A stretch of DNA of 52,000 nt from Glandiceps talaboti (taxonomy: Eukaryota > Hemichordata > Enteropneusta > Spengelidae): assembly GCF_964340395.1 (NCBI RefSeq), contig NC_135549.1:21916342-21968341 (forward strand), read 5' to 3'. The position numbers and the translations under genes are program-made. Of this stretch, positions 9,721 through 21,500 are shown piece by piece. The notes under the pieces are model-generated. The model made no database searches, was not told where the DNA came from, and worked only from the letters and a program-made list of their open reading frames with translations. Within the stretch, counting starts at the first letter, position 1; each line of letters opens with the position of its first letter.

Positions 9721-12560
9721 AGTAAAGAAAGATAACACATTTCTTAGAACTTGCCAAAAAGTATTGTTTGTATTTTTAAAAAAGAAACTGTTGATTACAG
9801 AACATTTTTTAAATAAGTAGTCTTGTGATATACAAGCAGTCTGAAAACACAGCACAGTTGTACATGTATTATAAGTAAGTCTAGTACTAGAACTTAGTAA
9901 ACTACACTAAATATCTATAGAAACTCTATGTATTTTCTATCTTCAAATATTTCTTGCTACATTCTGGACTGAGTGATGCCACCATAGAGGGCAGCATTCA
10001 AGTACATGTATCCTATTAAAGTATTGAGAACCAAGGCAGCATCTAAAAATGTTGCCATTCCAATACCTTTCACTCAAATTAAAAAAAAACACGACTAAAC
10101 ATGAACACAAATAGATAACAAAAGTTTCCTCAGTATTGCGTAACAACAAAGATAAACTATCAATAACCAACTTTCTGAAAAGATTAGCCTTGGCCTTGTA
10201 GATATGTACACAGCAAATGAGATTCAATATGTGGAAACTGAATAATACCCATGCCAAGCAGTTTCTGGGGTATCTTACAAAAGTTAATTCATGTTTTTAA
10301 ATACAAAACAAACAAAAATGGACTAATGTCTGAAATGTTATTATGACAGTAAAGTTGTTTTGAGACATGTTTTGATCTGTCCTGGCTGGCAAACCCTTAC
10401 AGACTGACTTCAATATTTCCCTGGTTACGGCCAACTCCAAGGTGGCAGTATAACCAGCCAATCAGAAATCCTTAGTTCCAGCTGACAGCTAGGTGGCAGT
10501 ATAACCAGCCAATCAGAGGTGAGGTAGTTGTAGATGCCAGCTGTAACTTTAGAAATTAGTCATTCTGATAAGGGTTCCTCAACCAGGGCTGACTGACTGA
10601 CATCTTTCTTGTTCTTTATAAAAATTGAGCTGCTTGTGTGTTATAATCTTTGTAATTCATTCCATCTGACCAGCTGATGAACATTTTAGGTTATCATGAA
10701 TACTTTGTGGAATGGAAAAATTAATGTAAAATTGTTTATTTATAGGAACTTTGAACTTGTATAGAACACAATGACTTCAACTATCGCTGAAGAAAGCTAA
10801 ATTTGAAGACACACAGAATTTAGCAGATCAACAGAGGAGACGGCAACATGTAATTCAAGTACCTGTGCACTGCCACCAATATCCATCTTGGAATGGTGTT
10901 GTTGCTATAGTAACTTTAACAACCTTACTTTATGATTCCAAGATGAATTTTTTCACATTTTCTCATTACAATCTGTTCCTATGAAAAAAATTTGTCCTCA
11001 CAGGATGCACCTTACATAAACCAATATGTAACTAAACCTGAACATTCAACAACTTCAAAATGGAAACGAGCAGTGGTCAACAGGAAACAAGTTAATCTCT
11101 TGAGAATGACAACAAAGTGACTGACAATAACTTCTTGAGAGCAGTAAAAGTGAACTTTTTCATATTACACCATCACACAACAGACACATTTTCATGGACA
11201 AAAATAACTGGAGTAAAGTGATAACAATGCATCATACAAGATAAGTAAAAATCTGCTTGCGTTGAGAACATGCTTGAGCATGTTAGCAGCACCAGAATAT
11301 TTCTTCAGAAGGTTAAACCTTACAAGTTACATGTACAATAATGTGTTCGAGGAAAACCTCAGTCTGTGTAAAGCGGGAAGAGAATTCTCAATCTTCCTAT
11401 TTCTGTCTCTGTAATTCAAATAATTTTGAAGCTGAAGGCTTTGTATACAGGTTATCATGAAAATGAGCTCTTTAATAATAGTGGTTCTCCAGATCAAAGC
11501 ACAATGTCTGACTTGCAATCACAATTGAGCATGCTCAGATGCAAAGCACTGTGGGTAATCATGGTAATACCTGATATTGGGTGAGCAGGAGAGGCAAAAA
11601 TTAGCCCTTCTTCCACAAGAGTCTGGGTAGCGAAGACTAGATTATCCATGGTTCAAACAATATGACGAGTTGTGTTTACAAAACTGTGATTGATTCATAT
11701 CTGCAGTGGGATGCTACCATTTCCCATGATGCATCAGTCAAGATGGCAGGATTGATAGTTTCCTACTGTAAGACATATTGAGATCTGATACAGAAATGTC
11801 AATGGTGAATAGATCGCATGCGCAGTAGACGGTTCAATTCTGTGCAAATTCCTATCAAACAGAAAAGCATTTTCTTGTTCACCTTTTTTTTTTGCACAAA
11901 TGTGTTCAATTGTTTAGGTTACCCTACAGACAATTCCTCTTGTCTACATACTATATATATTCTTGAATTTAGAGAAGAGAAAATGGAAGTAAAAAATTTG
12001 TCTCCTCTACCAAAACAAAATTAATTCCTGTAAAAATGACAATACTTAAAATGACATCAAACTGGGAAATATCCGTCTTGACAACTCCTGTGTTAGACAG
12101 AATCTAATACTTATTTATACATGTCTAGATTTGTAACTAAAGCATGCATTTCGAACTGGCAGTGATTCTTTCTCAACGTGTTAATAAATATCTCATTCTC
12201 AAAATTTTCTAAAAATGCTATAACATTATATACATAAGTTTGAAAAAAGAAACGAAGTAAAAATCTGATATATTTAACCGTAAATCTTGAAAAAAAAAAG
12301 ACAAAAAATAATGAAAAGTCTAGTAAAATGGTCAAAAAGCATAATATATGTACACATTGTCTGATTAATAACTGACTTTTGTGAGTTTTAGGTTTATTTG
12401 TAAGTCTTGTGGTTATTCAATAAACCTAATAAAAAGTAGAAACCAAACTTTAAGAAAATGTTCACAGTGCCCATTGCCCGCAATTCTTAAATTCTTGAAA
12501 TATTTACAAAGCTGAAAGACCGAGTAAGATAGTAAAAATTGACGCAAAAATGAGAAGAAA
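9721..12560. other. Intergenic region, no gene recognised
   Basis: I see only a 51-bp direct duplication around 10440-10517 (AGGTGGCAGTATAACCAGCC twice) and A/T-rich single-copy sequence. No conserved coding frame or RNA gene is supported. Confidence 0.5.
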
Positions 12561-12573
12561 ATGTTTTTACAAT

Positions 12574-12576
<3 letters not shown>

Positions 12577-12628
<52 letters not shown>

Positions 12629-12707
12629 GACAGATCAGAGATAGACACAGAAAAACGACACAAAAATGAGAAGCAAACGTTTTTACAATTAAGAGAGAGA
12701 GAGAAAT

Positions 12708-12762
<55 letters not shown>
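12577..12762. repeat. (GA)n and (CAGA)n microsatellites, duplicated block
   Basis: GA runs occur at about 12577-12604 and 12713-12762, with a CAGA run near 12604-12630. The flanks ACGCAAAAATGAGAAG and ACACAAAAATGAGAAG with TTTTTACAAT recur on both sides, so the whole block is a decayed direct duplication. Confidence 0.9.
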
Positions 12763-12765
<3 letters not shown>

Positions 12766-12799
12766 AACACAACAATGAGCCACAAATGTTTTACAATAT

Positions 12800-14954
12800 T
12801 GAAAGACTGAGAGTTAAATGACATGAATACACGATGTAAAAGTTGTTATGATTTTCTTTTAAAGTCTTATCAGTTAGTTGGATTGATCTCAATGACTGTT
12901 CATCATGTTGTCACTCAAGGACTATCTGCATTTACTGCTAAATTGCCAGGGTTTCAAAAACATTCATTTCCATGGTTTCCCACACATTTTAAAACCGCAA
13001 TAAATTTCTATAATGTCATTTTTACATAAACCACAGTATGAAGCCTCAAGGCAACTTCGAAATTCAGTGTAATGTTGTTTTGTACATAAAGGAGATATTT
13101 GTCATTCCAGTATTACAAGATCCTGGAATACTTTATTGCTTTCTTTTCTCCTTTTGCCGTCCTTCAGGGTTTTTTTGGGTTTTTTTATTCTGTTCATCGT
13201 TTTGTCTAGATCTTTCAAGTTAAATATGTGCATACGATTTTTGTACCGTATGGCTTCTCCTTATCTTGTAAGTTCATGTACATAGCATACATCCTGTGAT
13301 TCAAAAATAAATTCAACAAATTTTACAGTCATTCAAGTTCAATATTCCAATCATCAATTCTTGAAAACAAAAACAAAACAAGGGAGTAAAAAAAATTAAG
13401 TTTTACAAGAGTACAATGATGAATGTACAAAAATTAATGATAGTAGAGAGGAAGACTGCTATATAGGAAGCCTAAAGTTGAAAGTACACAATCTACTCTG
13501 TACACAAGTAGAATAATATAAGTATATGATAAATAAGTAGCTAAAGTTGAAAGTTTAAAAAATACTGCAAATGGCAATGTGCACAACTGAAATCCAATGT
13601 CTGACATACACATGCAGTGAGAAAAACACCTCAAACATGAAAACGCCCCTTCAGGATAATGGAACATCCCATGGACTTTAGCCAAGTCATTATCTAATTC
13701 TAACAATATATAACCCTACCGCATAGAAGGACTGATTTGATAGAAAATCACTCTTTTGGACACAAGTTGAAAACCACTGATTGGATCACTTTCATTTGAC
13801 CAATTTTTCATCTAGACACCAAAAGTAAAGTCTCCACCAAATCTCAAAGCAATAGGTCTAGCGGTTTTTTGACTTTAAATCACTCACATAGACACACACA
13901 TACATACATACATACATACATACATACACACAGAGACAGACATTTCAACATGCCATTAGCACTACTGAACCTCAGTTCAGTTGTGCTAAAAAAAGAAAAA
14001 GAAACAAGGTAATGAGATACAGGCTATACAACAATTGGCAAGTACCCTTTCCCATTTGTAACTTTTGACATAACACACATCAGTTATTACTAATGTTTCA
14101 ACCCCAATGTTTGAATCCCATGGTACTGGATTACAACACAACTATCATATCATTAAAGCCATAGAGATTTACAAAGGATCATTTCTTTGTTCAAGACAAA
14201 CAATTACTATAGCTCGACTGTTGATGTTCAAACCCAAATTCTAAATTCTTGTCAAACATGGGCTTTTAACTTTAAGCACCCCAACACAAGACAGGAGATA
14301 TTCTCAAAACAATTTTGATTACACACATTTGTCTGTACTCTACCAGTATACATGTAACACGCTCTTGTCAAGTCTATTGCCATAAAACAGTTTATGGTTG
14401 TTTTCAATGTCTTTTTTCTCTTTTACCTGATATTTACAAATGCTATTTCAGATTACTATTCAAGTTTTTTTTTTACTCCCAAAGCATAAAATTATGGAAA
14501 AATAAATCCCAAATTTGCACTGGTTTGGTTAATAGTTTGGCACATTAAAGGAACCAAGACAAACACTACTGTCACCAATATGGAATAAAAGGATTGGAAT
14601 CACTATGTAGATGATCATCATTTGATGGCGATGAGATCGGTCATTTCAATGTAGGATTTCTTTCCATACTTTTTCAACTTAGTGAGTAAGAAACTTACTT
14701 CTTCTGACCTTGTCGAAACTGTGTATGTCAGAAAACATATTTTCATATTTGAGACTCCAACAGCGGGTAGGTGACGACAACTCTATAGACATACTGACTC
14801 GTTACAAATGAACACGAAGTATGTATATTAGTTTGAACACATTGTTACTTCTGAAATCATTGAACTCTGGGATGAATTTAAACTTTATGCATGTATTTAG
14901 ATGAGCGAGACTTCAATGGTAACACTATGTTACTTTTATTACGTATTTACCCGA
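12800..14954. other. Intergenic region with one repeat-tail-like segment
   Basis: At about 13800-13990 a stretch with CCAAATCTCAAAGCAATAGG, a (CATA)n tract and CAGAGACAGACATTTC has the look of a retroelement 3' end followed by microsatellite. I see nothing else; the 3' UTR of the minus-strand gene probably extends into this region. Confidence 0.4.
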
Positions 14955-15318
14955 GATTGCTTGCACTGGTGTGCGTGCATACTAGTGGTATTTTCACTGC
15001 AGTGCAATACCAAAAGCATTATTGCATACCTGCATGCAAATGATATGCAAATGAGTATGCGATCGTTCGTTCTACACAAAAGTGTGTGATCGCACAGTGT
15101 CACTTTTATGGAAATTTGTTGCTTAGGATAAACACATGTAATACTAACAGAACCCCATACTGCACAAGTGCAAGTGTGGGTATTGATGGGTATTTACGCT
15201 CATGCTTGCAGTGTTTTCTGCTGCACTTTCATGAGCGTACTGCGACAGAAAACACTGCAAGCACTCATGCAAATACCCCAAGTATGCCACACTTACACTC
15301 GTGTGTTTTGTCGTATTA
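14955..15318. mobile_element. Palindrome-rich dispersed element, copy 1
   Basis: About 365 bp shared with 26469-26837 in the same orientation. It contains a near-perfect palindrome around CACTGCAGTG flanked by GGTATT/AATACC, and a larger inverted pair around 15170-15225 and 15246-15297 (GCTTGCAGTGTTTTCTG and its complement). It has no coding capacity and looks like a MITE. It lies about 220 bp beyond the stop of the minus-strand gene, so it is probably in that gene's 3' UTR. Confidence 0.75.
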
Positions 15319-15539
15319 GTTGTAATTTCAATACATTGGGAAAGAGTTGGCACATCTGAAGTGTTATCCACACCTACCCACATGTTGTATCAAGAGTTAT
15401 GTGTACTACAGTTTCACAAAATGTCAAATGGAATTGACTGGATAACTATGAACCCATAGTTCTTAACAATTGAATCTTACAATATTCAAGTATCAACGAG
15501 TACTGGTTTGTTCTTCCCATTGTCTTGCGCTATAGTCAG

Positions 15540-18500
15540 CTACTGCGGTTGACTTCTCCGCAACCTCAGACTTCTTTGTCTCTTTGCTGGACAACTCTCA
15601 CTGTTATCTGACTCGACGACAGGATGGCTTCTTTTTTCGGGCTTCTTGTCTGCTGCACACTGCTGCTTTCCAGAAGTGTGTCGAGAGCTCACTGGCTTCT
15701 TAGTCACTTTTTGTTGAGCAGCCTTTTGATTTTTGCTATTTTGGGGTGCTGTACGTTTTTGTGACGAGCCTCTCGTCGGCTTTGTTGACGTTTGACCTTT
15801 TGGATTCCCATCGCGTTTACTATGGAGGTTTGTACATGGTGTAGGAATTGGAGGACCGCACTCTGTTGCAGGCTGTGGTTCAGATAACACTTGTAACATC
15901 TGATTGGTGAATACGTGCACATAATGATCTTTTGATTGGCTCTTTTTTTGTGTTATTGATCTCACTTTTTTTCGAGATTTATAATCCAGCTTTTTATTTT
16001 TAGTTACTGGAAAGCAACTGTGTACTCCTTCCGAACCAACTATCCGAAGCTTGTTATCTGAGGGACTGATGACAATATACGTTCCATCAGCAGTTTTGTA
16101 CTCACAAGCTGACTGCCTATGAGCTGGACTTCCTAAAGTGCATGTACTTTTAGAACATGTGCAAAGCTCACCCAATTCCTTCATTCCACTTGTATTAATC
16201 TCGGTAACAGCAGTACTTGCCATTGTCTTAGAGTCACATGTAGAAATAGGTGTATCTGAGACAGTCTCTACTTCATCGCACTTTCGTTTTCTGGATCTAT
16301 TTTGACTGTGGTTGTTTTTCTTGACTTGGCTATTTCTTCCTCCCTGTGTTCTAGCACTGCACGTTGATTTTGTCTGTTTGTCTATGTTAGCTTGATCTCT
16401 AGCCTGTGTATTAGCCCCACTACGGGTTCGTGGCATATAAAATTTGCATGCTATGTCATCCATGTTATTCACAGTGTTTGTTTCAGCCACACATTTCTCT
16501 ACTTGTATCTCTGTGATAGAGTCCTCACTTCTTGATTTCTTATCTTCAACATCTAACTCTACAGTTTGTATACAAGTACTAGGTGTATCATTAGCTGCTA
16601 CTTTTTTGTCCCTTGTATGTTCATTTACCATTTTCCGTGATTTTGGTGTTGGTTTGCTTTCACTTTTTTGGGTCTTATCAATACTGTTATTTTTATTTTG
16701 TTCTTCATCTAATTTACAATTCATACTGGCACTCTGTCCTTTGCTCCTCTTCCAAGTCGGTAAGCTTCCCACTTCCTCAGCAGAGGTCCCCAAAAGTCTA
16801 AGAGATCGCCTGAAACAGGGATGGAAAGCTTTCCAGGAATCATCGGGTGAAAGTTCAACCTTATTGTTTGAGTCCCTTTGTGTAGCAGACACACACTTGG
16901 TGCTGCCATTATCTGTGACAGGCGGACATGTTCTGCTGTCTTCTCCAGATGGCAAACATTCAATGGTGCTCACATCTGAAGCAGGGATACACTTTGTGGT
17001 GTCATCTGTAGTGGGCGTACATTTTGAAGTATTCTCTGTAGTAGGCATACCATTTGTGGCGTTCTCTGTAGTAGGAGTACATTTTGTGGCGTTTTCTGTA
17101 GTAAGCGTGTGTTTCGTGGTGTTCTCTCTAGGAAGCGTACGTTTTGTAGCATTCTCAGTGGTTGGTGTACGTTTTGTAGCATTCTCTGTGGTAGGCGTAC
17201 GTTTTGTAGCGTTCTCTGTGGTAGGCGTACGTTTTGTAGCATTCTCTCTAGGAGGCATACGTTTTGTGGCATTCTCTGAGGTAGGCGTACGTTTTGTAGC
17301 GTTCTCTGTGGTAGGCGTATGTTTTGTAGCATTCTCTCTAGGAGGCATATGCTTTGTGGCATTCTTTGTAGCAGTTGTACATTTTGTGGCATTCTCTGTA
17401 GTAGGTATACGTTTTGTAGCATTCTTTCTAGTCGGCATACATTTTGAATTGTTCTCTGTAGTAGGTGTACGTTTTGTGACATTCTCTGTAGTAGGCGTAC
17501 GTTTTGTGACATTCTCTGTATTATGTTTTGTGACGTCCTCTCTAGAAGGTGTACACTTTCTGGTGTCCTCAGTAGCAGGTGTAGATTTTGTTGTGTCCTC
17601 ACACCTCACATCAGGTAAACACTTTGTGATGTTTAACCTTTGTGCTAGATTTTCCCTCTCAGAATGACTGCTGTCCACATTTGGTGTTTGTTCAATATAT
17701 TCTTTGGCTTGCGGTGATTGTTTTCTTTTCACAGAATGTATCCTATTAACAGTCCTAACAGGCTTTGTCTTGCTTTTCTCATTCTTGAGTTTTGTTTCCT
17801 GGGACACCATTGGTTCTACAACAGGGAGAGATTTTGAAATGTTTGCATCTTGAATGATGTCTACTGATTTTGAGTTCATGTGACCATCCTCAGAACTATT
17901 GTGAGCAGCTCCAGCCTGCCTGGTCAACCTATTTCCTTTCCTGGTACATCTTTTGCCATCTCCCATGATTACACTTCCACCGACTGACTTTTCTATGGCA
18001 GGAATGCTTCTCCCCATCTCAATATTCTTTCCAGAACAATGGACTGTTTCTTTAACTTGGCTACATGTCTGGATATTCCTACTATTACATTCCCTAGTTA
18101 TCCTTTCCTTACCAGCAGAAGTTTTCTTTTCCCTCGTACCTGCATTTACCTTTCTGTGACTTTCTGCATTTGGTGCATGCTTTGTTCTCCTTGATGTTTT
18201 CTTGGTGTCATTCATGTTATCATCCTGGGAATAATTTTTGCTGTTTGAATTTACGGTACCAGCTGACGTGTCTTGGACGTTTGCATTTTCATCAACAACA
18301 GCCCTATTCTCCTGTTTCTGTTCACAGGACATGTCATTTTCTTCTTTACCTGAACTATTACCACCAACGTGACTTGAGGTTTCTACAATCTCTTCGGCTT
18401 TTCCAAACCCATCAGTAACATTCTGAACTTTGCTCGACTGTCTTCTGCTTGTTCTCCTGCTCTTTTGTCTACCCTTTCTGTTCTTTCCTTCTACTTGGTG

Positions 18501-21500
18501 ATTATCTTCATTTGGAATTTCAGATTCTGGGGAAAGTGTCTGATTATTGCTTTTGTTTTTAGGAAGTTCACAAGTTCTACTTCTTTGATTACGTGACACA
18601 CAATCTGAAGAAATACCTGCAATGATATTATCTCTGCCATTCACGTTCATTTTTGCTTTCTTTGGGTTTTCCTTGTAAAAATCTCCTAAATCAACATCCT
18701 TTAGATTAATTTTGAACACAAGCTGTGTAGGGAAACGTTTGTTTTCACTCACTTCCACTTGTTCTGTGCAAGATTCACTTTCTTCCTCTGATTCTATGAC
18801 ATTGTTCTCATTTTCTTCAAGTATTTCCGTGGGAGTGTTGTCTTCCTTTCCAGCATCTTCTTTCAAACTCAAGCTCTCATTTTCTGCAATTTCTTGTTCA
18901 GGACTTGTGCTCTTCTTTTCAACCACTTGTTCTGTGGGACTTGGACAATCTTTTTCAACAACTTGTTCTTTGGGACTTCCACGTCCTCTTCCTGTAATTT
19001 GCCTTCTGGGATGTGTACTCTCCACTTTTGCAATTTGTTCTTTTGGACTTATGCTTCTCTTTTCCGTAACTTGTTCTGTGGGACTTCCATGTTCTTTTTC
19101 TGCAATTTGTCCTTTGGGATTTGTGCTTTTTTCAAGTTTTGTGCTTTTCACATCCGTGACCTCTTCTGTGGGATTTTTGCTCTTCTTTTCTGAACCTTGT
19201 TTTGTGGTATTTCCATTTTCTGCGGGACTTTTTCTTTTATTTTTTACAACCTTTAGTGTAGAATGTCCACATTTGCTTTTGGCTAGCATTTCTTTATGAG
19301 TTGTACTGCTAGATTCTGTTGAGTGTTCTGAGAGAGTTTCATCTGTTACATTTGGTACTTTCATTTCTGTCAGATCTTCATTTTCCATTTCTACAGGAAA
19401 TTCTACCAAAGTTGTTTTTTCACTTTTTTCAACCTGTTCACTTTTCAAGTCTACAGATGGTTCTATTAATGTTGTTTTTTCACTTTGTCCAAGTTGTTCA
19501 CTTTCCCTTCGCACAGATGATTCCATGAATATTGTTTTTTCACTGTCTCCAAGTTGTTCTGTGGGAACTCTGCTTTCCATTTCTTCTATAAAGCTTGTTT
19601 TCTCATTGCCTTGAAGTTCTTCACTTTCCATGCTCATGGATGATTCTATGAGTGTCGTTTTTTTATTTTTTCCACGTTGTTCGATGGACACTAGATTTTC
19701 TTTGTCTACAGGAGGTTCTGTGCTTGTCCCTTTGTCACTGTCTACAAGAGTTGCTCTGTTGTCTTCTGAACATGGTCCTGTATTTCTTATGTTTTCATGT
19801 TGTACAAGTGGCTTTGCAGTAGTATTACTTTCTTTCCCTACAGGAGACTCTGGAAAAGGGTTCATTTTACACAGTGGCTCTGGGGAAGCAACAGGACTTG
19901 TGTACTCATAAATAATAGTTTCATCACTACTACTAATACTGTCACTGAAAGTATTTGCACATGTGACCCATAAGCAGGACATTGCTTCAGTATCTTCTGA
20001 GCCAACATCATTTGCTGCTGACATAGCGCCAGTTTCAAGCCAACTGTGTATATCATTCTGTCTACTACCTGACCTCTTACATTCAGCATTAGCCACAGAA
20101 TCAGAGAGTGGAACGGAAGATCTTGTCGGGGTATCCTTACCATGCCTGGTTTTATGTTTCTGGTTGTCTATCCCAGTGAGAATCTTTGATGCATTGCTTG
20201 TGTCAAACTTGACCTTGGTCTTAACCTTCTCCAAATTATCATGGTCTTTGTCTTTCTCCTCATGTCCACTGTTGTTATCTACATCGCTTGAACATAACTT
20301 TAATTTTGATTCTGGCAACGCCACATCTGTATCTGATTTTGCAATCTTTGCATCTGATCTGGAACTATCAGATTCCCCTCTAGAATCATCACAAGTATCC
20401 TGAGCACGTAATAGCCTTGTTGTCAAAACCTGTGAAGCATCATCATTTTCATCTACGTCTTTTGTACTACCATCTCTCGTGTTCACTGCTATACATGCAA
20501 TTTGTATATCCCGAGATTGCTGTTCAATCTCAACAATGTCTTCATCCTTTTTTGCACTGCTTGAATCTAGGACAGATTTAAACCTTGCACTTTCAAGTTC
20601 AGGATGAGTTGACCTTTGACTTGTATCAGGAATATCATCATCTGTTTGACCTGTACATCTTCCATCTTGTTCTCCCTCACTATCTTGTGACTGCGTTGAC
20701 TCTGTGTTAATGAAACCATCCAGAGTTTCAGAGTCAGTCTCAATTTCAAGTTTAATAGCTGCCGTATCATGACTGCTATCATCCGACACCGAGTTCTTTG
20801 TACACTCAACATCACCTGTTTGTACACTAGTGTCCTCCTCTAACAATGTTGTGTCATTCAATTTCCTTTCTTTTGAATTCTTTTTTTGACTGCGCTCATC
20901 AGAAGATGATTCTACTTGTTCAGTTTTGGATTCTGCTTTTTCAGATTTGGAACTGTCATTTGATTCTTTATCATGGATTTGCAACGAAGACTTTTCTGAT
21001 GTTTTGACACTTTGTTTTGTATTACATTCTCTGTTATTACCTGATTTACCTTTAGAAACATTAGTCTTTTTGTCTTTATCGATGGGTATTTCTTCTGAGT
21101 TTGTATTAATTGTCATTTTCCAGGAACACTGTAGATTTAATGATCGGCCCATTACAGTGTTTTTGTCACCATCCTTGATCGTAATGCTTTGTGAAGTCGT
21201 TGGCAATGAATCTACTTGTGTTTTACAATCAGTGGCTGCCCGCAAATTGCTGACATTGCGTCTTTGTAGGTGAGCTTGAACCTTAGTACTCTCAATATTG
21301 GTGTTGGAATCAGTAGTCTCAGTAACCTCTTCTGTTGTACGGTTCAAAGTAGCCGACCATAATGCACTGTCTGGTCTACGACTTAAGTCATGGTCAACAA
21401 CACGCACAATTTTAACGACTTTTCCTTTCTGTCCATTTTGAATTGACCCCTTGAGTTTATGTCTATGCTTTTTGTCCGGCACACTGACCCCTTTACTTTT

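Noticed and set aside
15086-15383. Cys/His-rich open frames on both strands with similar peptides (CLQCFLLHFH and CLQCFLSQYAH), also at 26629-26878
   Set aside because: The likeness between strands comes from the palindromic arms of the dispersed element, and the frame differs between its two copies.
16444-17667. A 407-codon plus-strand open frame with VVGVRFVAFS-like repeats, at first sight a membrane protein
   Set aside because: It is the exact antisense of the 30-bp coding repeat in the ZNF292-like giant exon; a stop-free unit of a multiple of three keeps both strands open. The sense strand has splice and family support.
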